Shown here in pieces: positions 44,060 to 51,660 of a stretch of DNA of 64,000 nt. Each line of letters opens with the position of its first letter. Position 1 is the stretch's first letter. This DNA is from Sphaerotilus mobilis (GTDB lineage Bacteria; Pseudomonadota; Gammaproteobacteria; Burkholderiales; Burkholderiaceae_C): positions 1,054,001 through 1,118,000 of the forward strand of contig NZ_SGWV01000007.1 of the NCBI RefSeq assembly GCF_004216565.1. The letters are read 5' to 3'. A program made the position numbers and the translations under genes. The notes beneath the pieces are model-generated. The model ran no database searches. It saw nothing but the letters and a program-made list of their open reading frames with translations, and had not been told where the DNA came from.

Positions 44060-44332
44060 ATGAACGCCGTCGTGATCGAACATGTACCACTGGACCAGCT
44101 GCCCGAAGCCTGGCGAGCGCGGCTGGCACCGCATCAGGCCGAACGGGTCACCGTACGCATCGAGGCCGAGTTCGAATCACCAGACATGCCCGTGACGATG
44201 GAAGGCGACAGCGGGATCGACGATCCGGCCTTCGGCATCTGGCGTGACCGCGACGATTTGGCCGATGTAACGGCCCACGTTCGCGACCTGCGGACCGGCC
44301 GCTACGGCAGCGACGGCAGGCGCCGGACGTGA
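44060..44332 (+). CDS. VapB-like antitoxin
   Basis: A 90-residue protein directly before a PIN-domain toxin, overlapping it by four bases (GTGA). The C-terminal DDPAFGIWRDRDDLADVTAH and following VRDLRTGRY match the toxin-binding tail of many antitoxins paired with PIN proteins (typically 'GMWkDReDm.D...yVr.LRk.R'). The N-terminal half (VTVRIEAEFESPDMPVTM) would hold the DNA-binding part, but no standard AbrB or RHH signature is clear. Antitoxins of this kind block the toxin and repress their own operon. Confidence 0.75.
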   Translation: MNAVVIEHVPLDQLPEAWRARLAPHQAERVTVRIEAEFESPDMPVTMEGDSGIDDPAFGIWRDRDDLADVTAHVRDLRTGRYGSDGRRRT

Positions 44333-44712
44333 CCCTGCTGGTCGACACCGACGTGCTGATCTGGCACCTGCGTGATCACGCCCAGGCCACGCACCGGCTT
44401 GACGGCCTCTCCCGCCTGACGATCTCGGCAGTGACTGAGATGGAGATACTTCAAGGCCTGCGCAACCGCCATGAATGGCAAGCACTGCGGCGAATGTTCG
44501 AGCGTCGATCGGCCCAGGTCATGCCGCTGTCGGCCGACATTTCCGCTGTGGCCCTGGAACTGATGAACAGCCTGACCTTGAGTCACGGCCTGCAGATGGC
44601 CGACGCGCTGATTGCGGCAACCGCCCGCGTGCATGGCCTGGCGGTTCTCACAGGCAATGTCCGGCATTTCTCGCCGGTGCCGTTACTGGCGATCGAACCC
44701 TTCGCGATCTGA
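44329..44712 (+). CDS. VapC-like PIN-domain ribonuclease toxin
   Basis: A 127-residue PIN domain. Acidic residues are D6 in LLVDTDVLIW, E37/E39 in SAVTEMEIL and D92 in QMADALIAATA; the fourth position, often Asp, is N110 in LTGNVRHF, common in the family. VapC toxins cleave tRNA or rRNA when freed from the antitoxin. The GTG start overlaps the antitoxin stop, giving tight coupling. The stop lies 17 bases from the convergent nuclease gene. Confidence 0.88.
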   Translation: MTLLVDTDVLIWHLRDHAQATHRLDGLSRLTISAVTEMEILQGLRNRHEWQALRRMFERRSAQVMPLSADISAVALELMNSLTLSHGLQMADALIAATARVHGLAVLTGNVRHFSPVPLLAIEPFAI

Positions 44713-44729
44713 TCCTGGCCCGGGCCACT

Positions 44730-45554
44730 TCACCCCGCCCCACACCCCCCCGCCGGCACGCCCCAGTCCGACCCGATCGAGTCCTTCAAGGCCGCATCGA
44801 CACCGCTCACGCCGACCCGCGCGGTGCCGATGCGGGACTCGATCGTCGTGATGCTGACGCGGCGGCTGGACAGGGTGCCGGTGGCGTCGATGTTGGGGAT
44901 CCACCAAGCCAGCACACGCTGCTGGCCCGGGCGGGCTGGATCGGCGCTGACGAGGATCATCCAGAACCAGTCCGGCGTGGCGACGCCGTGCGAGACGGTG
45001 AACGCGTCGTTGGCCGGGTCGTTCGCCAGCACGCCGCCAACCACCTGGACCGGCGCGGTGTCGCGCCAGCATTCGGCGATGGCCTCGGCTTCGGCCCAGA
45101 TGCCCTGGTTGAACGTGGACCGCTGCGGGACGATGTTGCTCATCAGGAAGGTCTGGGCGATCTGCGTGTCGCTGGCGTCCATGTGGTTGGCGGCAACCAG
45201 GTGGCCGCGCGCCCAGCCCGGGCCGTAGGCGCCTGCGCTGAGCTGGGCCGGACAGCCGGTTGGCAGCAAAGGGTCGACCCGCGTGAACTCGGTCGGGCGA
45301 GCGGCTTGACCCGTGTCAGACGTGAGCGTGTAGGCAAATCGCACGCCGAGGCGGTCGTCACAGTCGTAGCTCAGCTGATAGCCGACATGTACCAGCGTCA
45401 CGAGTCGGTGGCTCGATGCCGTCTGACGAGGGGCATCAAAGGCGGAGATGCCGGCGTCCGGGCCCCCGTCGCCACAACTCGCCAGCAGGCCGAGGACGAG
45501 CAGGCCAGCGGCCCTGCTCATGGGGATGCGCCAGCTTGGGCGGGTCCATCGCAT
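44730..45554 (-). CDS. DNA/RNA non-specific endonuclease, predicted lipoprotein
   Basis: A 274-residue protein. The signal segment AAGLLVLGLLASC has a lipobox (LASC, Cys27), so it should be an exported lipoprotein. The nuclease core has WARGHLVAANHM, with R116-G117-H118 as the beta-beta-alpha-metal general base region, and SNIVPQRSTFNQGIW, with the Mg-binding N149. The first Asp of the usual DRGH is Ala, a variant that occurs in the family. Likely role is extracellular nucleic-acid degradation. ATG 45554 is chosen because AGGAG lies eight bases upstream; ATG 45521 lacks a site. Confidence 0.87.
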   Translation of the reverse strand: MRWTRPSWRIPMSRAAGLLVLGLLASCGDGGPDAGISAFDAPRQTASSHRLVTLVHVGYQLSYDCDDRLGVRFAYTLTSDTGQAARPTEFTRVDPLLPTGCPAQLSAGAYGPGWARGHLVAANHMDASDTQIAQTFLMSNIVPQRSTFNQGIWAEAEAIAECWRDTAPVQVVGGVLANDPANDAFTVSHGVATPDWFWMILVSADPARPGQQRVLAWWIPNIDATGTLSSRRVSITTIESRIGTARVGVSGVDAALKDSIGSDWGVPAGGCGAG

Positions 45555-45673
45555 CGCATGTGCTCCTAGGTCGCGTCCTCGATCCCGTTCGGGGACGGCG
45601 CTGGCGACTTTGCCGGCTAAGCTGCGGCCGCCGTCCCCCCCGAAGGATCGAGCCCAACCGACATCAACCCGAC

Positions 45674-48400
45674 GTGAGCGAGCAATCACCCGACGACCCG
45701 CCCTGGCGCGGCGGCTTGCCGCCTGGGCCCAACGTGGGCACCCAGCTGACCGCGTTGCGGCGGGCGCAGGCACGGCGCAAGGCGGCCGCCGCGCCAGCGA
45801 AGTCAGCGCACGCTCGCACCTCAGGCCCCGACAAGGCTGGCCCCGTCGCGCCCGATGCCGAAAGCTGGTTCAGCCAGCGCGGCTGGCAACCCTTTGCCTT
45901 CCAGCGCGAGGTGTGGGCTCACATGGCCGCCGGCCGCAGCGGCCTGCTGCATGCCACGACGGGTGCCGGCAAGACGTTGGCGGCGTGGTTTGGCGCCCTG
46001 GCGGTCTGCCGGGCCCGGCCGGAGCGGGTCGGGCGCAGCGGCCCGCGCATCCTGTGGATCACGCCGATGCGGGCGCTGGCGGCCGACACGACGCTGGCGC
46101 TGCAAGCGGCCTGCGACGGCCTCGGCATGGGCTGGACCGTCGCCATGCGCACCGGCGACACGGCGGCCAGCGAGAAGGCCCGCCAGCGCCAGCGCTGGCC
46201 GGCGGCGCTGGTGACGACGCCGGAAAGTCTCTGCCTGATGCTGGCGCTGGCCGACAGCTCGGCCGTGCTGGGCGACGTCGAGGTGCTGGTGGTCGACGAA
46301 TGGCACGAGCTACTGGGCAACAAGCGCGGCACCCAGGTGATGCTGGCGCTGGCCCGGATGCGCCGACTCAACCCCGGCCTGCGGGTCTGGGGCCTGTCGG
46401 CCACGCTGGGCAACTTGGCCCTGGCGGCAGAGGCCCTGGCCGGGCCGGACGCGGTGACGGTGCAGGGCGCGCTGCCCAAGTCGCTGACGGTCGACACCTT
46501 GCTGCCCGACACGCTGGAACGTTTCCCCTGGGGTGGCCACCTGGGCCTGCGGCTGCGCGACGAGGTGGTGCGCGAGGTCGACGCCGCCGCGTCCTGCCTG
46601 GTCTTCACCAACACCCGCTCGCAGGCCGAGGTCTGGTATCAGGCGCTGCTCGAAGCCCGCCCGGACTGGGCCGGCCTGATCGCGCTGCACCACGGCTCGC
46701 TGGACCCCGCCGTGCGGCAGTGGGTCGAGTCCGGGCTGAAAAACGGCGCGCTCAAGGCGGTGGTCTGCACCAGCAGCCTGGACCTGGGCGTGGACTTCCT
46801 GCCGGTCGAACGTGTGCTGCAGATCGGCTCGCCCAAGGGCATCGCCCGGCTGCTGCAGCGCGCCGGGCGATCGGGCCATGCGCCGGGGCGACCGTCGCGC
46901 ATCACCGTCGTGCCCACACATGCGCTGGAGATCCTGGAAGGCGCAGCGGCCCGCGAAGCCGCGCTGGCGCGCCGGATCGAGTCGCGCGAGCCGCCGCCCT
47001 GGCCGATCGACGTGCTGATCCAGCACCTGCTGACGCTGGCGGTTGGCGAAGGCTTCGACGCCGACGCGCTGTTCGACGAAGTCCGGCTGGCCTGGCCCTA
47101 CCGCGACCTGGACCGCGAGACCTTCGACGGCTGTCTGGGCTTCACCGTGCATGGCGGCTTGGCGCTGGCGGCCTACCCGGAGCACCACCGCATCGCCCGT
47201 GACCCGGACGACGGGCTCTGGCGCGTGGCCCGGCGCGACGTGGCGCGGCGCCACCGCATGGCCATCGGCACCATCGTGTCGGACACCTCGATGACCGTGC
47301 AGTGGTTGAACGGCGGCCGGCTGGGCTCGATCGAGGAAGGTTTCCTGGCCAGCCTGCGCGAGGGCGACTGCTTCATCTTCAGCGGCCGGGTGCTGCAGCT
47401 GATCCGTGTGCGCGACCTGACCGCCTACGTCAAGCCGGCACCCAAGAACCAGGGCGCGGTGCCGACCTGGCAGGGCGGCAAGATGCCCTTGTCCAGCGAA
47501 CTGGCCGACAGCGTGCTGGATCTGCTGGCGCGGGCCGAGCCGCTGCTGCCGGCCCTGACGGGCGCGGTCGACACGCCGGTGCCGGCCGATGTGCCGCCCG
47601 AACTCCGCGCCCTGGCCCCGTTGCTGGCGCTGCAGGCGCGCGAGTCGGCCTTGCCGCGCACGGGCAGGGTCGTCTTCGAGCTGCTAGAAACCGACGAGGG
47701 CCAGCACCTGTTCGGCTACCCGCTGGCCGGCCGCATGGTGCACATCGGCCTGGGCGCGCTGCTGGCCTGGCGGGCGGCGCGCGACCGGCCCGGCACCTTC
47801 AGCCTCTCGATGAACGACCACGGCTTCGAGCTGCTGTCGCGCACGCCGTTCGACTGGGCCACCCTGCTGGAGCCGGACGGGCCGGGCTCCAGCGCCCGCG
47901 GTCTGCTGTCGGCCGAGCGGCTCTTGCCCGACCTGCAACAGGCGCTCAACGCGACCGAGCTGTCGCAACGCCGTTTCCGCGAGATCGCGCGTGTCGCCGG
48001 CCTGGTCTTCACCGGCTACCCGGGTGCGCCACGCAGCACGCGGCAGGTGCAGGCCTCGTCGAGCCTGTTCTTCGACGTGTTCCGCAAGTTCGACCCGGGC
48101 AACCTGCTGCTGGCCCAGGCCGAGGCCGAGACCCTGGCGCAGGAGCTGGACGTCGAACGCCTGCAGCGCTGCCTGGCCCGGCTGGCGGCCGGCGAGCTGG
48201 TCATCACCCGGCCCCAGCGCCTGACACCGTTCGGCGTGCCGCTGATGCTCGAACGGCTGCGCGAGCGCATCAGCAATGAACCGCTGAACCAGCGGGTACA
48301 ACGCCTGCTCGCGGAGCTGGAAGCCGCCGTGCAGGGCCGTCCGAGCGAGCCGGCCCCGGCGCTGCGCTCGCCGCGACGACGCGACACTCGCGGGCGATGA
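45674..48400 (+). CDS. Ligase-associated DEXH-box DNA helicase (Lhr-Core type)
   Basis: A 908-residue superfamily 2 helicase starting at GTG 45674. Walker A is ATTGAGKT (residues 94-101), the DEXH box is VVDEWHEL near residue 208, then GLSATLGN, FTNTRSQAE, CTSSLDLGVDF and QRAGRSGH. A winged-helix and beta-sheet bundle follow (about 440-880), as in Lhr-Core. This helicase belongs to the bacterial ligase-associated repair set (helicase, PdeM-type phosphoesterase, ATP-dependent ligase, exonuclease). Its stop overlaps the phosphoesterase start, but ligase and exonuclease genes are not adjacent. Confidence 0.92.
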   Translation: MSEQSPDDPPWRGGLPPGPNVGTQLTALRRAQARRKAAAAPAKSAHARTSGPDKAGPVAPDAESWFSQRGWQPFAFQREVWAHMAAGRSGLLHATTGAGKTLAAWFGALAVCRARPERVGRSGPRILWITPMRALAADTTLALQAACDGLGMGWTVAMRTGDTAASEKARQRQRWPAALVTTPESLCLMLALADSSAVLGDVEVLVVDEWHELLGNKRGTQVMLALARMRRLNPGLRVWGLSATLGNLALAAEALAGPDAVTVQGALPKSLTVDTLLPDTLERFPWGGHLGLRLRDEVVREVDAAASCLVFTNTRSQAEVWYQALLEARPDWAGLIALHHGSLDPAVRQWVESGLKNGALKAVVCTSSLDLGVDFLPVERVLQIGSPKGIARLLQRAGRSGHAPGRPSRITVVPTHALEILEGAAAREAALARRIESREPPPWPIDVLIQHLLTLAVGEGFDADALFDEVRLAWPYRDLDRETFDGCLGFTVHGGLALAAYPEHHRIARDPDDGLWRVARRDVARRHRMAIGTIVSDTSMTVQWLNGGRLGSIEEGFLASLREGDCFIFSGRVLQLIRVRDLTAYVKPAPKNQGAVPTWQGGKMPLSSELADSVLDLLARAEPLLPALTGAVDTPVPADVPPELRALAPLLALQARESALPRTGRVVFELLETDEGQHLFGYPLAGRMVHIGLGALLAWRAARDRPGTFSLSMNDHGFELLSRTPFDWATLLEPDGPGSSARGLLSAERLLPDLQQALNATELSQRRFREIARVAGLVFTGYPGAPRSTRQVQASSSLFFDVFRKFDPGNLLLAQAEAETLAQELDVERLQRCLARLAAGELVITRPQRLTPFGVPLMLERLRERISNEPLNQRVQRLLAELEAAVQGRPSEPAPALRSPRRRDTRGR

Positions 48401-49062
48401 CGTCCGCCCCCACCCCGCACCTCGACCACGTCCTGCCCGACGGCCGGCCCCTGACCCTGCTGCCCGAGCGCGCCGCCTACCTCGCCGACGCGGGGCTGCT
48501 GCTGGTGGCCGACGTGCACCTGGGCAAGGCGGCCAGCTTCCGGCGCCTGGGTGTGCCGGTGCCGGCCGGCACGACCGAGGCCAACCTGGCCCGGCTGGAC
48601 GACCTGCTCGCGCGCTGGCCGGTGCGGCATCTGGCCGTGCTGGGTGACCTGCTGCATGCCGCCACCGGCCGGGCCCCGGCCACGATGGCGGCGATCCAGG
48701 CCTGGCGCGAGCGCCATGCCCACTTGCCGATCACGCTGGTGCGCGGCAACCACGACGACCACGCCGGCGACCCGCCGCCCGCGTTCGACATCGAGGTCGT
48801 CGACGAGCCACACACCTGTGCCGGCCTGGCGCTCTGTCATGACCCGAAGACCCGGGCATCCGGCTTCGCGCTGGCCGGCCACATCCACCCGGTCACACGC
48901 ATCGGCCACGGGCTGGACAGCGTGCGCCTGCCCTGCTTCCACGCCAGCGCCACGGTGCTGGTGTTGCCGGCCTTCGGCGAGTTCACCGGCGGGCAGGTGA
49001 TCCGGCGCCTGAGCGGTGACCAGCTCTATGGCACGACCGGCGAGCGGGTCTACCGGCTCTGA
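48397..49062 (+). CDS. pdeM: Ligase-associated DNA damage response endonuclease PdeM
   Basis: A 221-residue calcineurin-like phosphoesterase. All metal motifs are present: ADVHLGK, GDLLH, VRGNHDD and AGHIHPV. In the ligase-associated group this protein acts on DNA with the Lhr-like helicase. It begins with ATGA inside the helicase stop, so the two are translated together. Its end overlaps the convergent unknown gene by 13 bases. Confidence 0.92.
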   Translation: MTSAPTPHLDHVLPDGRPLTLLPERAAYLADAGLLLVADVHLGKAASFRRLGVPVPAGTTEANLARLDDLLARWPVRHLAVLGDLLHAATGRAPATMAAIQAWRERHAHLPITLVRGNHDDHAGDPPPAFDIEVVDEPHTCAGLALCHDPKTRASGFALAGHIHPVTRIGHGLDSVRLPCFHASATVLVLPAFGEFTGGQVIRRLSGDQLYGTTGERVYRL

Positions 49063-49658
49063 CGTGCCAGCCGCTCCGCGTCCAGTTCGGATGGGTCCCC
49101 GGCCCGCAAGGCGGTGGCCCATTCCTCCGGCAACAGGGTGCAGACCTTGTCGATGAACAGCGCCGCTCGCTGCGCATGGCAACGCTCGGTCAGCACATGC
49201 TCGCAAAGCCGCAGCCAAGGCAACAGGTCGGCCTCGACGGTGACCGCGCGGGCGGCTTCGCGCAGCAGCACGTCATCGCGGGCCAGCATGCGGCCGAGCA
49301 GGTCCAGCGCATAGAGCTTGGCACCGGCCACGCTGCGATTGCCCGCTGGGCGCTGGGGCGGCGCATCCGCCGCCCGATTCAGCCAGTGCAGCAGGCCCGC
49401 CTCGGTCAGCGCCTGCAGGTCGCCCATGCCCAGTTGCAGCGCCGCCATGGCCGGCCGCAACTCGGCCACCGAGCGACGGCCGTCGACCATGATCAGCAGC
49501 GACCGGCGCGCGCGCGTGATCGGGCCGCTGTGGTCGCTCAAGAGCCGGCGGCAGGCGGTCGTCTTGACGGGAACGTGGTGATCGAGCACGGGGGCGCGGT
49601 GGAAGGTCCTTGAGGCGGCGCCGACGCTAGCCGGCCCACATGACAAGGGCATGCCCAT
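49050..49658 (-). CDS. Hypothetical protein, DNA-adjacent unknown
   Basis: A protein of up to 202 residues that I do not recognise. It has no signal peptide or membrane helix. A helical first domain carries RSLLIMVDGRRSVAELRPAM, like the short 'IDGRRSVAEL' winged-helix-like segment seen in some betaproteobacterial regulators, and the second half is helical (ADLLPWLRLCEHVLTERC, then FIDKVCTLLPEEW). The first 25-40 residues are poorly conserved in appearance; GTG 49589 may be the true start (179 residues). Coding is supported by frame-specific codon use and a well-formed C-terminal domain. Function unknown. Confidence 0.6.
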   Translation of the reverse strand: MGMPLSCGPASVGAASRTFHRAPVLDHHVPVKTTACRRLLSDHSGPITRARRSLLIMVDGRRSVAELRPAMAALQLGMGDLQALTEAGLLHWLNRAADAPPQRPAGNRSVAGAKLYALDLLGRMLARDDVLLREAARAVTVEADLLPWLRLCEHVLTERCHAQRAALFIDKVCTLLPEEWATALRAGDPSELDAERLARQSR

Positions 49659-49781
49659 CGTGAGATCCGCCACACCGGCCCGATCGGCAGGGACTTGGTC
49701 GGCATCGGACGGGCGCGCCGCGTCGCCCTTGCCACAATCGCCCGATCGGCCACCGTGCCTCCTTCGAGCCCGCCCACGCCC

Positions 49782-51605
49782 ATGGACACCCGCACCGACC
49801 CGATCCGCCAGCGCCTGGCCGAATTGCGCATCGCCCTGCACCACCACGGCCTGGCCGCCGTGCTGGTGCCGTCCTCGGACCCCCACCTGTCGGAATACCT
49901 GCCCGAACGCTGGCAAGGCCGCGTGCGCTACAGCGGCTTCACCGGCTCGATGGGCACGCTGATCGTCACGGCCGAGCAGGCGGCGGTGTTTGCCGACAGC
50001 CGTTACTGGGTCCAGGCCGAGGTCGAACTGGCGGGCACCGGCGTCGAGCTGGTCAAGATCCCCAGCGGCGCCGTGTCCCACCAGATCCAGTGGCTGACCG
50101 GCCATGTCCAGGCCGGCCAAAGCCTGGCCGTCGACGGCGCGGTGATGGGCCTGGCGGCCGCCAAGGCACTGGCCGAGGCGCTGGCACCCCATGGCATCGG
50201 GCTGCGCACCGATGTCGACCTGCTGGCCGAGGCCTGGGCCGACCGCCCGGCGCTGCCGCAGGCGCCGGTCTATGAACACCGCCCGCCCGAAGCCGTCGTC
50301 GGCCGGGCCGACAAGCTGGCCCAGGTCCGCGCGGCGATGCAGTCGCACGGGGCGACGCACCACTTTGTCTCCACCGTTGACGACATCGCCTGGATCACCA
50401 ACCTGCGCGGCGCGGACGTCGACTACAACCCGGTCTTCCTGGCCCACCTGCTGATCCCGGCCGGCGGCGCGGCGACGCTGTTCGTCGGCGCCGGCAAGGT
50501 CGACGCCGCGCTCGCCGCCACGCTCGCCAGTGACGGCCTGGTGCTGGCGCCCTACGACGCCGCCGCCGCCGCCCTGGCGGCGCTGCCGGCCGAGGCCAAG
50601 CTGCTGCTGGACCCGCGCCGCATCACGTTGGGCTTCCGCGAGGCGGTCGCGGCCGGCGTGCAGGTGATCGAGGCGATCAACCCCAGCACGCTGGCCAAGA
50701 GCCGCAAGACCGCTGCCGAGGCCGCCCACATCCGTCAGGCGATGGAGGCCGACGGTGCCGCGATGTGTGCCTTCTATGCCCGCTTCGAAGCCGCGCTCGG
50801 CCGCGAGGCGATCAGCGAGATCACGGTCGATGAGTGGCTCAGTGCCGAACGGGCCAAGCAGCCCGGCTTCGTCAGCCTGAGCTTCCCGACCATCGCCGGC
50901 TTCAACGCCAACGGCGCGATGCCGCACTACCGCGCCACGGCCGAGTCACATGCGCCGATCTCGACGCCGGACGGCCTGGTCGCCGAAGGACTGCTGCTGA
51001 TCGACTCGGGCGCGCAGTACCTGGGCGGCACCACCGACATCACCCGGGTCTGGCCGATCGGCATGGCCAGCGCGGCCCAGAAGGCCGACTACACGCGCGT
51101 GCTCAAGGGCACGATCGCGTTGTCACGCACCCGCTACCCGCTCGGCACGCTGTCGCCGATGCTGGACGCGATCGCGCGGGCGCCGCTGTGGGAGGCCGGC
51201 CTGAACTACGGCCACGGCACCGGTCACGGCGTGGGTTATTTCCTCAACGTGCATGAGGGCCCGCAGAGCATCTCGCCGGCCATTCCCGAACCGCAGATGG
51301 CGATGCAGCCGGGCATGATCACCTCGATCGAGCCCGGCCTGTACCGGCCCGGCCAGTGGGGCGTGCGCATCGAGAACCTGGTGATGAACGTGCCCGCAGC
51401 GCTGCACGAGGGTTTTGGCGACTTCCTTGCGTTCGAGACCCTGACGCTCTGCCCGATCGACACCCGCTGCATCGACCCGGCGCTGCTGCGCCCGGACGAA
51501 CGCGCCTGGCTCAACAGCTATCACGCCGAGGTCCGCGCCCGCCTGTCGCCGCGGGTCGAGGGTGATGCGCTGGACTGGCTGATGCGGCGGACCGAGCCGA
51601 TCTGA
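49782..51605 (+). CDS. M24B-family Xaa-Pro aminopeptidase
   Basis: A 607-residue three-domain aminopeptidase P of the APP1-like cytosolic type, longer than E. coli PepP (441). Two creatinase-like N-terminal domains precede the catalytic pita-bread fold. The dimetal ligands are in LLIDSGAQY, GGTTDITR, GTGHGVGYFLN, SIEPGLY and VRIENLV. It removes an N-terminal residue before proline from peptides. The start ATG 49782 gives DPIRQRLAELRIALHHHGLA, the usual N-terminus. It stands alone and converges with the MCP gene. Confidence 0.94.
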   Translation: MDTRTDPIRQRLAELRIALHHHGLAAVLVPSSDPHLSEYLPERWQGRVRYSGFTGSMGTLIVTAEQAAVFADSRYWVQAEVELAGTGVELVKIPSGAVSHQIQWLTGHVQAGQSLAVDGAVMGLAAAKALAEALAPHGIGLRTDVDLLAEAWADRPALPQAPVYEHRPPEAVVGRADKLAQVRAAMQSHGATHHFVSTVDDIAWITNLRGADVDYNPVFLAHLLIPAGGAATLFVGAGKVDAALAATLASDGLVLAPYDAAAAALAALPAEAKLLLDPRRITLGFREAVAAGVQVIEAINPSTLAKSRKTAAEAAHIRQAMEADGAAMCAFYARFEAALGREAISEITVDEWLSAERAKQPGFVSLSFPTIAGFNANGAMPHYRATAESHAPISTPDGLVAEGLLLIDSGAQYLGGTTDITRVWPIGMASAAQKADYTRVLKGTIALSRTRYPLGTLSPMLDAIARAPLWEAGLNYGHGTGHGVGYFLNVHEGPQSISPAIPEPQMAMQPGMITSIEPGLYRPGQWGVRIENLVMNVPAALHEGFGDFLAFETLTLCPIDTRCIDPALLRPDERAWLNSYHAEVRARLSPRVEGDALDWLMRRTEPI

Positions 51606-51613
51606 GTCGGGGT

Positions 51614-51632
51614 CGCTGGCGCGCAGCCAGCG
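51614..51632. terminator. Hairpin between convergent aminopeptidase and MCP genes
   Basis: Arms CGCTGGC and GCCAGCG with loop GCGCA. It could act on either transcript; no T-tract is present. Confidence 0.45.
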
Positions 51633-51660
51633 CGGGCTTCAGCGGCCCGACGCCCCCGCG

